This document shows positions 7,462 to 16,515 of a DNA stretch of 47,132 nt, one piece after another; positions within the stretch are counted from its first letter, which is position 1, and every line of letters begins with the position of its first letter. Under the pieces are notes generated by a model. The model worked only from the letters and a program-made list of their open reading frames with translations, searched no databases and was not told the DNA's origin. The translations under genes and the position numbers were made by a program. The stretch comes from Zoogloeaceae bacterium. Its GTDB lineage: Bacteria; Pseudomonadota; Gammaproteobacteria; Burkholderiales; Rhodocyclaceae. The stretch is taken from the NCBI GenBank assembly GCA_016791005.1, contig JAEUNY010000139.1:1-47132 (forward strand), given 5' to 3'.

Positions 7462-9372
7462 GTGATCCAGTTTCGAAATGTGCGCCTCGCCCGGGGCGTG
7501 AAAGTGCTCTTTGAAGGGGCGAGCCTGCAGCTCCACCCCGGGTGGAAGGTCGGCCTCACGGGGGCCAACGGCAGCGGCAAGTCGAGCCTCTTCGCCTTGC
7601 TGCGCGGCGCCCTGCATGCCGATCTGGGCGACCTGGAAATTCCGCCGGGTTGGACCATCGCCCACGTCGCCCAGGAAACGCCGGGGCTCCCCACCCCGGC
7701 CATCGAATACGTGCTCGATGGGGATGCCGAACTGCGCCGCATCGAAGCCGAGTTGGCCGAAGCGGAAGCCGCCCACGACGGCCACCACATCGGGCTCCTC
7801 CACGGCCGCCTGCAGGAGATCGAAGGTTACGGAGCGCGGGCCCGGGCGGCGGCCCTGCTGGATGGCCTGGGCTTTGGCGCGGGTGATGTCGAGCGTCCGG
7901 TGCAGGATTTCTCGGGCGGCTGGCGCATGCGTCTCAACCTTGCCCAGGCGTTGATGTGCCGCTCCGACCTGCTGCTCCTGGACGAACCCACCAACCACCT
8001 CGATCTGGACGCGGTGATCTGGCTGGAGCAATGGCTGCGCGACTACCGTGGCACCCTGCTCCTGATCTCCCACGACCGGGATTTCCTCGATGCGGTGGTG
8101 GGCCAGATTCTCCATCTGGAAGGCCAACGGCTCACGCTTTATGCCGGCGGCTATTCCGACTTCGAGCGTCAGCGCGCCGAACGCCTCGCCCAGCAGCAGG
8201 CTATGTTCGAGAAACAGCAGCGGGAGCGCGCCCACCTGCAAAAGTATGTGGACCGCTTCCGCGCCAAAGCCACCAAGGCCCGCCAGGCCCAGAGCCGCAT
8301 CAAGGCCCTGGAGCGCATGGAACTCATCGCCGCGGCCCACGTGGACACGCCCTTCACCTTCATTTTCCGCGAGCCGGCTGCAGCGCCCGACCCCCTGCTG
8401 CAACTCGAGGACGCCCGGGTGGGCTACGACGGCCGTGCAATCCTCGACCAGGTGACGCTGACCCTGCGCCCCGGCGAACGGATCGGCCTCCTGGGGCGCA
8501 ATGGCGCCGGCAAATCGACCCTTATCAAGCTCCTGGCAGGCGCCCTCGACTTTACCGGCGGCGAGCGGCGGGAGGGCAAGGGTCTGGCCCTGGGTTACTT
8601 TGCCCAGCACCAGCTAGAGAGCCTGCGGCCGGGGGAATCGCCGCTCCAGCATCTGGCGCGTCTCGACGGCGCGACCCGGGAACAGGATCTGCGGGACTAC
8701 CTCGGCGGCTTCGACTTCCGCGGCGACATGGCGATGGCCGCCTGCGGTGCCTTTTCCGGCGGCGAGAAGTCGCGCCTCGCCCTGGCGCTTTTGATCTGGC
8801 AGCGACCCAATCTCCTCCTCCTCGATGAGCCGACCAACCACCTGGACCTGGAAATGCGCCACGCCCTGACCCTGGCGCTGCAGGATTACGTCGGCGGAAT
8901 GGTCATCGTTTCCCACGACCGGGCACTGCTACGAGCCACCTGCGACCGCTTCCTCCTCGTCGATGGCGGCCGGCTCAGCCCCTTCGACGGCGATCTGGAT
9001 GACTACAAGGACTGGCTCGCCCAGCGCCGGGCCGAAGCCGCGCTGGCCGCCCAATGCCCCGACCGGGCCGCCGACAAGGCCGCCCGCAAGGCGGAGCGAG
9101 AGCAGAACGCCGCGGATCGCCAGGCCCGGCTTGCCGCCCGCCGGCCGTTACTCAAGGAAGTGGAGCAGATCGACAAGCGCCTGGCGGCCTGGCACCAGGA
9201 AAAATCGGAACTGGACGATCGCCTCGGCGACCCTGCCCTCTACACCGGCAGCCGCGCCGACGAACTCCAGACCCTTTTGCGCCGGCAGGCGGAGCTGGCC
9301 GGGCACATTGAAACGGCGGAGATGCGCTGGCTGGAACTGCAGGAGGCCCTGGAAAGCCTTCCCGCGGACTGA
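7462..9372 (+). CDS. yheS: ABC-F family ATPase YheS
   Basis: A 636-residue soluble ABC-F protein with two ATPase domains and no membrane part. Domain 1 has Walker A GANGSGKSS (34-42), the signature FSGGWRMRL and Walker [16 protein letters not shown] linker of charged helices follows (about 240-290, with QKYVDRFRAKATKARQAQSR), then domain 2 with [18 protein letters not shown] and [16 protein letters not shown]-terminal coiled coil occupies about 545-630. The opening residues and the NQETP-like motif match E. coli YheS rather than Uup or EttA. ABC-F proteins bind the ribosomal E site and influence translation. The start is GTG 7462; no strong ribosome-binding site is visible. Confidence 0.92.
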   Translation: MIQFRNVRLARGVKVLFEGASLQLHPGWKVGLTGANGSGKSSLFALLRGALHADLGDLEIPPGWTIAHVAQETPGLPTPAIEYVLDGDAELRRIEAELAEAEAAHDGHHIGLLHGRLQEIEGYGARARAAALLDGLGFGAGDVERPVQDFSGGWRMRLNLAQALMCRSDLLLLDEPTNHLDLDAVIWLEQWLRDYRGTLLLISHDRDFLDAVVGQILHLEGQRLTLYAGGYSDFERQRAERLAQQQAMFEKQQRERAHLQKYVDRFRAKATKARQAQSRIKALERMELIAAAHVDTPFTFIFREPAAAPDPLLQLEDARVGYDGRAILDQVTLTLRPGERIGLLGRNGAGKSTLIKLLAGALDFTGGERREGKGLALGYFAQHQLESLRPGESPLQHLARLDGATREQDLRDYLGGFDFRGDMAMAACGAFSGGEKSRLALALLIWQRPNLLLLDEPTNHLDLEMRHALTLALQDYVGGMVIVSHDRALLRATCDRFLLVDGGRLSPFDGDLDDYKDWLAQRRAEAALAAQCPDRAADKAARKAEREQNAADRQARLAARRPLLKEVEQIDKRLAAWHQEKSELDDRLGDPALYTGSRADELQTLLRRQAELAGHIETAEMRWLELQEALESLPAD

Positions 9373-9522
9373 ATCACGAGCAGGGCGCGTGACCTAGCGG
9401 AGTCCAGGCGTCCGGCTCGGGCGGGAATTATTCACTGCGCCATCGAGCTTTTCCTATCGCTTTCGCACACCCTAGGCGCGGTGTCGCACCCGCTACGACC
9501 GGGGGCCGGGCGCGCTGCGCTC

Positions 9523-9563
9523 AAAACGACGACGGCAGCTCCCGAACCGGGGCCGCCGTCGTC
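9523..9563 (-). terminator. intrinsic terminator of the methyltransferase gene
   Basis: GACGACGGC (9528-9536) pairs with GCCGTCGTC (9555-9563). On the minus strand the stem is followed by TTTT, about 20 bases after the methyltransferase stop. The rest of 9373-9584 shows no gene. Confidence 0.65.
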
Positions 9564-9584
9564 TTCACACCCGCAAAGGTCCGC

Positions 9585-10442
9585 TCAGCGGGTGATCACC
9601 ACCTCAAGGTACTCCGAGGGGACCACCATGGTGCCGTCGCATGCGAGGTTTTGGGCCTGAATCAGGGCCAGGATGTCCTCTGCGAGGGAGGCCGCGGCAA
9701 CCTCGTCGAGGGCCTGGAAGGCACGAACGGTGGGGCCGTACCAAGTGCGGAACACCTCCAGAAAGTGCGCGGGGGAGCGGTAGCGGAAGGCAAACTGACG
9801 CCGCGCCACTTCGATCCGGCGCGCCACGCCGCCAAAATTTGCCTGGAGAAAGGCTTCGGTGCCCCACGCGGCGGGGGAATTCACCCCTTTGGGAGGCGGG
9901 AGGTAGCGCCCGATGGTCTTGAACATCTGCCCGATAAAGCTTTCCGGCGTCCAGTTGGCCAACCCGATGCGGCCGCCGGGGCGGCACACGCGCAGCAATT
10001 CGGCGGCGGCCCGGGGCTGATCGGGCGTGAACATCACGCCGAACGTGGACATGACGTTATCGAAGCTGGCATCGGCGAACGGGAGGTTTTCAGCATCGGC
10101 CTCTTGATAGTCGATCTCCAGGCCGTCGGCCTCGGCGCGGATCCGGGATTGAGCCAGTAGGCTGCCGACGTAGTCCGTCGATACCACCTTGCAAAAGCGC
10201 CGCGCTGCGGCGAGGGAGGCGTTGCCATTGCCGCCGGCCACGTCCAGCACCGACTGACCGGCGCGCAGGTCCATGGCCTCGCACAGCTGTTCGCCGGTGA
10301 TCTGAAGGGTCACGCCAACCCGGCCATAGTCGCCGGATCCCCAGGTGGCCTGCTGCTTGGTTTTGATGGCGTCGTAGTCCGGCCGCTCGATGATGGACTG
10401 GGGGAGGGTGTTCATCGCGCTGGCTTGCGTCATGGTGGTCAT
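9585..10442 (-). CDS. class I SAM-dependent methyltransferase
   Basis: A 285-residue methyltransferase. Motif I is VLDVAGGNGNASLAAA (about residues 65-80), the acidic end of strand 2 is in VVSTDYV, and ADAENLPFADASFDNVMSTF is motif II/III. RVCRPGGRIGLANWTPE is the post-motif region common in UbiE/Coq5-type enzymes. The substrate is unknown. The start is set at ATG 10442 because AGGAGA lies six bases upstream; the upstream in-frame ATG at 10457 contains this ribosome-binding site itself. The gene is divergent from an HxlR regulator, which probably controls it. Confidence 0.85.
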   Translation of the reverse strand: MTTMTQASAMNTLPQSIIERPDYDAIKTKQQATWGSGDYGRVGVTLQITGEQLCEAMDLRAGQSVLDVAGGNGNASLAAARRFCKVVSTDYVGSLLAQSRIRAEADGLEIDYQEADAENLPFADASFDNVMSTFGVMFTPDQPRAAAELLRVCRPGGRIGLANWTPESFIGQMFKTIGRYLPPPKGVNSPAAWGTEAFLQANFGGVARRIEVARRQFAFRYRSPAHFLEVFRTWYGPTVRAFQALDEVAAASLAEDILALIQAQNLACDGTMVVPSEYLEVVITR

Positions 10443-10527
10443 GGTGTTCTCCTGCATTTTCGGTTGAGGGGGACCGAGATCCCGGCGGGAACTCGATGGG
10501 GTGATGCTATGCAGGGCGAAGGGACGG

Positions 10528-10581
10528 CACTAATGAACAAGCTGGAGTAAGGCACTACACTAAATGAAGTTCTTCACTACA
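10528..10581. promoter_or_regulatory. repeated CACTA elements between methyltransferase and HxlR genes
   Basis: CACTACA occurs at 10553-10559 and again at 10575-10581, 22 bases apart, about two helical turns. CACTAATGAAC (10528-10538) and CACTAAATGAAG (10558-10569) form a second imperfect pair. The cluster lies in the divergent promoter and is AT-rich against its surroundings. It is a plausible operator for the HxlR protein. Confidence 0.4.
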
Positions 10582-10630
10582 TCGCCCGGAAGCGCCCCTT
10601 GGCGGCGGCACGGCGGAAGGAGCCCACGGC

Positions 10631-11314
10631 ATGGAATATGGACAGTTCTGCCCCATCGCGAAGGCCCTGGAAATCATTGGCGAAAAGTGGACCGTGCTGG
10701 TGGTACGCGAACTTCTGATGGGCGGCTGCCGCTTCAATGAGTTGCAACGGGGGCTGAGCCTGATCTCCCCCACCATCCTCAACAAGCGGCTGATCTCCCT
10801 CGCCGAATACGGACTGGTGGTGAAGAAGAAGCTGCCGGGGCAGGACAGCTATGCCTACTACCCCACCGAGGCCTGCAAGCAACTCTTGCCGATCATCAAA
10901 TCCCTGGGGGACTGGGGAATGCGCTGGGCCCGGGACGGGCTGAACGAGCGGGATCTGGACGTGGGCTTGCTGATGCTCTACCTGGAACGCAGCGTGCGTC
11001 CCGACAAGCTGATTGGCGGCCAGACCGTCATCCACTTCAAATTCACGGATGTGGCCAACGTGGCCGACTGGTGGATCGTCGCTACCCCGGAGGAAGTGGA
11101 TGTCTGCTGCAGCAATCCGGGCAAGGACGTGGATGTGTATTTCACCTGCACGGTCCGGACCCTGGTGGACATTTGGATGGGAGACCTCTCCTACCGGAAA
11201 GCCCTGCGGGAAGACCAGATCAAGGCCGTGGGCAACCCGCTCCTCACCCGCGACCTCTTTTCCTGGCTTCAGCCCAGCGTCTTTGCCGATCTACCCCCCG
11301 CCGAGGACATTTAG
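10631..11314 (+). CDS. HxlR-family transcriptional regulator with C-terminal extension
   Basis: A 227-residue regulator. Residues about 7-100 form the HxlR winged helix: CPIAKALEIIGEKWTVLVVR, FNELQRGLSLISPTILNKRL as the recognition part, and the wing VKKKLPGQDSYAYYPTE. The family is usually about 110-130 residues, so the extra C-terminal half (about 120-227) is a separate domain. Its pattern resembles SCP2-like sterol-carrier folds seen in other long HxlR proteins, so it may bind a small hydrophobic ligand. AAGGAG lies nine bases before the ATG. Divergence from the methyltransferase suggests local control. Confidence 0.85.
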   Translation: MEYGQFCPIAKALEIIGEKWTVLVVRELLMGGCRFNELQRGLSLISPTILNKRLISLAEYGLVVKKKLPGQDSYAYYPTEACKQLLPIIKSLGDWGMRWARDGLNERDLDVGLLMLYLERSVRPDKLIGGQTVIHFKFTDVANVADWWIVATPEEVDVCCSNPGKDVDVYFTCTVRTLVDIWMGDLSYRKALREDQIKAVGNPLLTRDLFSWLQPSVFADLPPAEDI

Positions 11315-11336
11315 ATCCGGCCGCCTCGGGCGCGCA

Positions 11337-11963
11337 TCAAGGCCGCCCCGCCCGGTCGCCCGCGGTCCGCAGACGATCCAGTTCGGCTTCCAGATTCCGG
11401 ATGCGACGGTCACGCTCCGTCAGGGCGGCGGCCACGTCGGCGGCCTCCAGCCGCTGGGGAATGTGCTGGGGACAATTGGCATCCCAGGCCGCCACATCCA
11501 TCTGGATGACCCGCTCCGCCCTGGCCTTGTACCCCGGCACGGTGAACCGCGCCAGCAGCGCCGGATCGTCCTCGATCACCCGCGCCTGGCCCCAGATCTT
11601 GATGCGCTGGCGCTGGGCGTAGTCCATCAGGAAGAGCTGGGCCCGAGGGTTCTCTGCCAGATTGCCAAGGCTGATGTACTGGCGGTTGCCGGCGAAATCG
11701 GCAAAGGCCAGGGTCCGGTCGTCCAGCACCTGGAGGAAGCCCGGGGGCCCGCCCCGGTGCTGGATATAGGGCTGCCCGGCGGCACTGGCGGTGGCCAGGA
11801 ACAGGCTGGTCTGGGCGCCGATGAAGTCCGCCAGTTCCGGCGTGACGCGGGTCTGCCAACCAGCGCCGGATTCCATCCGGGCGTAGGCCGGCCGGGAGCC
11901 GAGGCGGGTCTGCACGGCCTTCACCGATGGGGAAAATGCCACATCGCTGGGCGGGGGACGCAT
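11337..11963 (-). CDS. pyridoxamine 5'-phosphate oxidase-like FMN-binding protein
   Basis: A 208-residue protein with the FMN-binding split barrel. The family segment from ADFIGAQTSLFLATASAAGQ through YIQHRGGPPGFLQVLDDRTL and DFAGNRQYISLGNLAENPRA matches the group annotated as pyridoxamine 5'-phosphate oxidase family, not the true PdxH enzyme. The last 35 residues are a charged helix (AALTERDRRIRNLEAELDRL) likely to form a coiled coil, beyond the usual barrel. The flavin or cofactor and the substrate are unknown. It is last of three co-directional genes; its start lies nine bases after the SnoaL-like gene. Confidence 0.85.
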   Translation of the reverse strand: MRPPPSDVAFSPSVKAVQTRLGSRPAYARMESGAGWQTRVTPELADFIGAQTSLFLATASAAGQPYIQHRGGPPGFLQVLDDRTLAFADFAGNRQYISLGNLAENPRAQLFLMDYAQRQRIKIWGQARVIEDDPALLARFTVPGYKARAERVIQMDVAAWDANCPQHIPQRLEAADVAAALTERDRRIRNLEAELDRLRTAGDRAGRP

Positions 11964-11972
11964 GGCGAAGTC

Positions 11973-12437
11973 CTACAGCCCGAGGTCGGACAGACCGGGG
12001 TGGTCGTCGGGCCGGCGGCCTTGGGGCCAGTGGAATAGCCGCGCCCCTTCGGCGATCACCAGATCGTTGATGCTTGCGATGCGCCGGCGCATCAGGCCAT
12101 GCTCGTCGAACTCCCAGTTCTCGTTGCCGTAGCTGCGAAACCACTGCCCGCTGTCGTCATGCCACTCGTAGGCGAAGCGCACGGCAATGCGGTTGTCGCG
12201 ATGGGCCCAGACTTCCTTGATGAGGCGGTACTCCAGTTCCCGCTGCCACTTGCGGGTCAGGAAGGCCTCGATGGCCTCCCGACCCTGGAGAAACTCGGCC
12301 CGATTGCGCCAGAGGCTGTCCGGCGTGTAGGCCAGGGCGACCCGGGCGGGATCCCGGGAATTCCAGGCGTCCTCGGCAAGGCGCGCCTTTTGGGCGGCGG
12401 TTTCGGCATTGAAGGGGGGCAGGGGCGGACGGTCCAT
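11973..12437 (-). CDS. nuclear transport factor 2-like (SnoaL/DUF1348) protein
   Basis: A 154-residue cone-fold protein of the DUF1348 type. The conserved stretch runs from [20 protein letters not shown] and [20 protein letters not shown] to [20 protein letters not shown] and [10 protein letters not shown]. Function is not established; the fold hosts isomerases, hydrolases and ligand binders. The start is ATG 12437, with GGAG eight bases upstream; the frame is open further upstream but overlaps the preceding gene. It sits between the AhpD-like and the FMN-barrel genes in one operon. Confidence 0.85.
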   Translation of the reverse strand: MDRPPLPPFNAETAAQKARLAEDAWNSRDPARVALAYTPDSLWRNRAEFLQGREAIEAFLTRKWQRELEYRLIKEVWAHRDNRIAVRFAYEWHDDSGQWFRSYGNENWEFDEHGLMRRRIASINDLVIAEGARLFHWPQGRRPDDHPGLSDLGL

Positions 12438-12489
12438 GGGGGTCTCCTGTAACCGCGCCACCGGGCGATCCGACGGCGCGGAGGGGGAT

Positions 12490-13041
12490 TCAGGCGGCTT
12501 GGAGGGCGCGGGCGGCAGGGAAATCCAGTGCCGTTCCACCCACCAGGTTAATGTAATTGGTCCAGGTGTTCAGGGCCACGTGGAGCACGATCTCGACGAT
12601 CTGGGCGTCGTCGTAGCCGGCAGCCCGGACCGCCTCCACGTCACCAGCCGTGACTCGCCCCCGCTGGCGCGTGACCTGGACGGCGAAGGCCACGGCGGCC
12701 TGGGCCTTGGGATCGCTGGAGCGTCCATGGCGGTTGGCGGCGATCTCCGCCTCGTCGAGCTTGGCGAGGTTCTTGCCAAGATAGGTGTGGGCTGCCAGGC
12801 AATAGTCGCAGCCGTTGATCTGGGCCACCGCCAGGGCGATGCGCTCCCGGGTCGGGGCCGGCAGGCGGCCCTTGGCGAGGGCACCGGAGAGGCCCAGATA
12901 GCCCTCCAGGGCGGCCGGGCTGTTGGACACCAGGCGGAACAGATTGGGAACCACGCCCAGTTGCTTTTGAATGGCTTCGAGCAGCGGCTGAGCAGCAGCG
13001 GGGGCGTCCTGGATGGTCGCGGGGGTGGCGATGCGGGGCAT
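12490..13041 (-). CDS. AhpD-like carboxymuconolactone decarboxylase family protein
   Basis: A 183-residue helical protein of the AhpD/CMD family. The redox motif is [15 protein letters not shown] (CxxC and the nearby His), the arrangement used by AhpD for peroxidase-linked disulfide chemistry. The N-terminal part ([20 protein letters not shown]) is typical of uncharacterised peroxidase-related members. The start is ATG 13041, with AAGGAG upstream; the frame is open before it. It is the first gene of a three-gene operon divergent from a LysR regulator, which is the likely regulator. A role in peroxide or thiol defence is inferred from the motif. Confidence 0.88.
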   Translation of the reverse strand: MPRIATPATIQDAPAAAQPLLEAIQKQLGVVPNLFRLVSNSPAALEGYLGLSGALAKGRLPAPTRERIALAVAQINGCDYCLAAHTYLGKNLAKLDEAEIAANRHGRSSDPKAQAAVAFAVQVTRQRGRVTAGDVEAVRAAGYDDAQIVEIVLHVALNTWTNYINLVGGTALDFPAARALQAA

Positions 13042-13151
13042 GAAAATCTCCTTGGCGGGTAGTGAGTCGGGTGACGAGCCAAACCTTACGCGCTTCCACC
13101 TCAGGAGATAATCCATCAAAATTCAGAAATACTTTCCCGAAAATCGAGAAC

Positions 13152-14060
13152 ATGACGGATCGCTTCGAGGCCATGCAGCTGTTTGTCGCCGTGGCGGACG
13201 CCGGCAGCTTCTCCGCCGCCGCGAGCGGTCTGGACATTCCCCTGGCCACCGTGAGCCGCAAGGTGGCGGAACTGGAAGGGCACCTCGGCGCCCGCTTGCT
13301 GCTGCGCTCCACCCGCCGCCTGACCCTCACCGAGGCGGGCCAGTCCTACCTGGCGGCCTGCCGCCGCATCCTGGAACAGGTAGGGGAGGCGGAGCGAACC
13401 GTCAGCGGCGAGTTCACCTTGCCCCAGGGGGAACTGGTGGTCACCGCCCCCATCGTTTTCGGGCGCCTCCACGTCGTGCCAGTGGTGGTGGAATTCCTGC
13501 GGGCCTATCCGGCCATCGACGTGCGGCTGGTGCTGGCCGACCACCTGGTGCGCCTGCTGGACGACCAGGTGGATGTGGCCCTGCGCATCGGCGAATTGCC
13601 CGACAGCGGCCTGGTGGCCCTGCGGGTCGGCGCGATCCGGCGGGTGATCTGCGCCAGCCCGGACTACCTGGCGCGACGGGGCACCCCAGTCCAGCCGGAG
13701 CAGTTGGCCGGGCATGATTGCGTCGCCTTCGAGGGCCTGGGCGGGACGCGGCGCTGGAATTTTCGGGTGAGCGGGGCGGAGCTTCCGATCGCCATCCACA
13801 CCCGGCTGGCTGTGAATACCGCCGAGGCGGCGGTGGACGCGGCCATCGCCGGACTGGGCCTGACCCGGGTGCTGTGCTACCAGATGGCGGCGGCGGAACG
13901 GGCCGGCGATCTGCGCATCGTCCTGGCGCCCTTCGAGGAGGCGCCCTGGCCGGTGAGCCTGGTCCATGGCGGACAGGGGCCCCTGCCCCTCAAGTTGCGC
14001 GCCTTCCTGGACTTTGCCCGTCCGCGCCTGGCCGCCCGGCTGGAAGCCAGCCTGGCGTGA
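13152..14060 (+). CDS. LysR-family transcriptional regulator
   Basis: A 302-residue LysR regulator of the large DsdC/AaeR-like group. The N-terminal helix-turn-helix is MQLFVAVADAGSFSAAASGL followed by PLATVSRKVAELE. The effector domain starts near residue 90 (LVVTAPIVFGRLHVVPVVVE) and includes VDVALRIGELPDSGLVALRV. The start is ATG 13152, where the family begins. It is divergent from the AhpD-like operon across 110 bases that contain AT-rich sequence and a short dyad, TTTCCCGAAA (13133-13142). It probably senses a compound handled by that operon. Confidence 0.9.
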   Translation: MTDRFEAMQLFVAVADAGSFSAAASGLDIPLATVSRKVAELEGHLGARLLLRSTRRLTLTEAGQSYLAACRRILEQVGEAERTVSGEFTLPQGELVVTAPIVFGRLHVVPVVVEFLRAYPAIDVRLVLADHLVRLLDDQVDVALRIGELPDSGLVALRVGAIRRVICASPDYLARRGTPVQPEQLAGHDCVAFEGLGGTRRWNFRVSGAELPIAIHTRLAVNTAEAAVDAAIAGLGLTRVLCYQMAAAERAGDLRIVLAPFEEAPWPVSLVHGGQGPLPLKLRAFLDFARPRLAARLEASLA

Positions 14061-14116
14061 CGCGGCCTCCCCCCAGGAAAAGCGTCATCGTCCAAGTCCA
14101 TAGGTTTTCCACATGA

Positions 14117-14145
14117 TTGAAATCCCAATAATCAATTGGGACAAT
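14117..14145 (+). promoter_or_regulatory. ahpC promoter with overlapping dyad
   Basis: TTGAAA (14117-14122) and GACAAT (14140-14145) are 17 bases apart and make a good sigma-70-type pair 60-90 bases before ahpC. The dyad TCCCAAT/ATTGGGA (14123-14129 and 14135-14141) fills the spacer, with GATTG and CAATC as an outer arm. A regulator bound there would compete with RNA polymerase. I do not see a clear OxyR pattern. Confidence 0.5.
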
Positions 14146-14207
14146 CTTCCCAGCGCCGCTAATCTGGCGTCATCAAATTTTCCACCACCCTTCGCCAAGG
14201 AGCTTCC

Positions 14208-14771
14208 ATGTCGATCATCAACACCGAAATCAAACCCTTCCAGACCCAGGCTTACCACAATGGCAAGTTCGTGCCGGTGAGCAGCGAGGACCTGAAAGGC
14301 AAGTGGTCCATCTTCTTTTTCTACCCCGCCGACTTCACCTTCGTTTGCCCCACCGAGCTGGGCGACATGGCCGATCTGTACCCTGATTTCCAGAAGCTAG
14401 GTGTCGAGGTGTACTCCGTGTCCACCGACACCCACTTCGTGCACAAGGCCTGGGCCGACGCCTCCGACACCATCAAGAAGATCAAGTACCCCATGCTCGG
14501 CGACCCCACCGGCACCATCACCCGCAACTTCGACGTGATGATCGAGGAAGAGGGCCTCGCCCTGCGTGGCACCTTCCTGGTCAACCCGGAAGGCCAGATC
14601 AAGGTCGCCGAAATCCATGACCTGGGCATCGGCCGCGACGCGTCCGAACTGCTGCGCAAGGTCAAGGCCGCCCAGTACGTGGCCTCCCACCCGGGCGAAG
14701 TCTGCCCGGCCAAGTGGCAGGAAGGCGCCGAGACCCTGAAGCCTTCCCTGGACCTGGTCGGCAAGATCTAA
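14208..14771 (+). CDS. ahpC: alkyl hydroperoxide reductase subunit C (peroxiredoxin)
   Basis: A 187-residue typical 2-Cys peroxiredoxin that reduces hydrogen peroxide and organic peroxides in the cytosol. The peroxidatic cysteine is C47 in [11 protein letters not shown]; the resolving cysteine is C166 in EVCPAKW. Length and both motifs match the enteric AhpC family closely. AAGGAG lies six bases before the ATG. ahpF follows after 138 bases that contain two hairpins, so ahpC is probably transcribed more than ahpF. AhpF at 14910 is its reductase. Confidence 0.97.
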   Translation: MSIINTEIKPFQTQAYHNGKFVPVSSEDLKGKWSIFFFYPADFTFVCPTELGDMADLYPDFQKLGVEVYSVSTDTHFVHKAWADASDTIKKIKYPMLGDPTGTITRNFDVMIEEEGLALRGTFLVNPEGQIKVAEIHDLGIGRDASELLRKVKAAQYVASHPGEVCPAKWQEGAETLKPSLDLVGKI

Positions 14772-14787
14772 GCCGCCGCCCCAGACC

Positions 14788-14811
14788 GGCGCCCGGTTCG
14801 CCCCGGGCGCC
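14788..14811 (+). terminator. GC-rich hairpin after ahpC
   Basis: GGCGCCCGG (14788-14796) pairs with CCGGGCGCC (14803-14811) around a six-base loop, 17 bases after the ahpC stop. No T-run follows, so it may protect the ahpC mRNA end or slow polymerase rather than terminate alone. Confidence 0.4.
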
Positions 14812-14830
14812 CCGTCCAGCGGATGGCAAC

Positions 14831-14877
14831 GAAAAGGCGCCAGCGGGTTTGCTTGCACCGCCCCCTGGCGCCTTTTC
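14831..14877 (+). terminator. terminator-like inverted repeat between ahpC and ahpF
   Basis: GAAAAGGCGCCAG (14831-14843) and CTGGCGCCTTTTC (14865-14877) are perfect 13-base arms with a 21-base loop. The right arm ends in TTTT. It could be a partial terminator setting the ahpC to ahpF ratio. Confidence 0.6.
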
Positions 14878-14909
14878 ATTGCCCATTCGGACCAACGAGG
14901 AGAATGACC

Positions 14910-16463
14910 ATGCTCGACGACGCCATCAAGACCCAACTCAAGGCCTACCTGGAGAAGCTCCACTGGCCCATCGAACTCGTGGCCTCCCTCGACGGCAGCG
15001 CGAAGTCGGCCGAGACCCGGGCGCTCCTGGACGACATCGCCAGCCTCTCGGAGCGCGTGTCCGTGCGCCACGATGGCGACTCGGCCCTCAAGCCGTCCTT
15101 CACTGTCGGCAAACACGGGGAACCCGCCCGCGTGGCCTTCGCCGGCTTGCCCATGGGCCATGAATTCACGTCGCTCATCCTGGCCCTGCTCCAGGTGGGC
15201 GGCCATCCGCCGAAGGTCGAGCAGGCGGTGATCGACCAGATCAAGGCCCTGGGAACGGATCTGGCCTTCGAGACTTATATCTCGCTCTCCTGCCATAACT
15301 GCCCGGACGTGGTGCAGGCCCTCAACCTCATGTCGGTGCTGAACCCGCGGATCAGCCACACCATGATCGATGGCGCGCTCTTCCAGGAGCGGGTCGATGC
15401 CCTTCAGATCATGGCCGTCCCCACGGTGCTCGTGAACGGCGCACCCTTCGGCCAGGGCCGCATGACCCTGGAGGAGATTGTCGCCAAGGTGGACACCGGG
15501 GCTGCGGAGAAGGAAGCCGCAAAACTCTCCGCCAAGGAGCCCTACGATGTGCTGGTGGTGGGAGGCGGCCCGGCCGGGGCGGCGGCGGCGATCTACGCTG
15601 CGCGAAAGGGCATCCGCACCGGCGTAGTAGCCGAGCGCTTTGGCGGTCAGGTGATGGACACCCTCGGCATCGAGAATTTCATCTCCGTGAAATACACCGA
15701 GGGCCCGAAGCTGGTGGCAGCCCTGGAAGAGCACGTCAAGGAATATGGGGTGGACATCATGAGCCTGCAGCGTGCCGCAAAATTGTTGCCGGGCGACGAT
15801 CTTCACGCGGTCCAACTGGAGAATGGAGCGACCCTCAAGGCCAAGACGGTGATCGTGTCCACCGGCGCCCGTTGGCGGGAGATGAATGTGCCGGGCGAGA
15901 AAGAATTCCGCGGCAAGGGCGTGGCCTATTGCCCCCACTGTGACGGCCCACTATTCAAGGGCAAGCGCGTGGCGGTGGTGGGGGGTGGCAACTCCGGCGT
16001 GGAAGCGGCCATCGACCTCGCTGGCATCGTGGCCCATGTCACCCTGCTGGAATTCGCCGAGGATCTCCGGGCCGACGCCGTGCTGCAGAAGAAGCTCTAC
16101 AGCCTGCCCAACGTCAACGTCATCAAGTGCGCCCAAACCACCGAGGTGACGGGCAAGGACAAGGTGAATGGTCTGATGTACAAGGATCGGGTATCCGGCG
16201 AGACCCACTGGGTGGAACTGGAAGGCATTTTTGTCCAGATCGGCTTGCTGCCTAACACCGATTTCCTCAAGGGCACCCTGGAACTTTCGCGCTTTGGCGA
16301 GGTGATCGTGGATGCCAAGGGGCAGACTTCGGCGCCCGGCATCTATGCCGCCGGCGACTGCACCACCGTACCCTACAAGCAGATCGTGATCGCGATGGGC
16401 GAGGGGTCGAAAGCTGCGCTCTCGGCCTTCGACCATCTCATCCGGACGTCGGCCCCGGCCTGA
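14910..16463 (+). CDS. ahpF: alkyl hydroperoxide reductase subunit F
   Basis: A 517-residue NADH-dependent flavoprotein disulfide reductase that recycles AhpC. The N-terminal double thioredoxin-fold domain has the CxxC C128-C131 in SLSCHNCPD. The FAD site is [20 protein letters not shown] (about 214-233), the central redox pair is C341-C344 in YCPHCDG, the NAD site is [19 protein letters not shown], and the FAD end motif is [14 protein letters not shown]. All redox cysteines are intact and the protein aligns end to end with the E. coli enzyme. ATG 14910 is chosen over ATG 14904 because GAGGAG is seven bases upstream of it. Confidence 0.97.
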   Translation: MLDDAIKTQLKAYLEKLHWPIELVASLDGSAKSAETRALLDDIASLSERVSVRHDGDSALKPSFTVGKHGEPARVAFAGLPMGHEFTSLILALLQVGGHPPKVEQAVIDQIKALGTDLAFETYISLSCHNCPDVVQALNLMSVLNPRISHTMIDGALFQERVDALQIMAVPTVLVNGAPFGQGRMTLEEIVAKVDTGAAEKEAAKLSAKEPYDVLVVGGGPAGAAAAIYAARKGIRTGVVAERFGGQVMDTLGIENFISVKYTEGPKLVAALEEHVKEYGVDIMSLQRAAKLLPGDDLHAVQLENGATLKAKTVIVSTGARWREMNVPGEKEFRGKGVAYCPHCDGPLFKGKRVAVVGGGNSGVEAAIDLAGIVAHVTLLEFAEDLRADAVLQKKLYSLPNVNVIKCAQTTEVTGKDKVNGLMYKDRVSGETHWVELEGIFVQIGLLPNTDFLKGTLELSRFGEVIVDAKGQTSAPGIYAAGDCTTVPYKQIVIAMGEGSKAALSAFDHLIRTSAPA

Positions 16464-16515
16464 TTTCCACCCGAGTCTCCCGGGGCGATGGCATGACCGC
16501 TCCGGCTGCTAAAAT

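Noticed and set aside
7429-8610. 393-residue minus-strand ORF opposite yheS
   Set aside because: It is antisense to a full ABC-F gene and its protein has no recognisable domain. Long antisense frames are expected at this GC content.
14397-15938. 513-residue minus-strand ORF opposite ahpC and ahpF
   Set aside because: It covers two well-conserved genes on the other strand and lacks any domain, so it is a codon-bias shadow.
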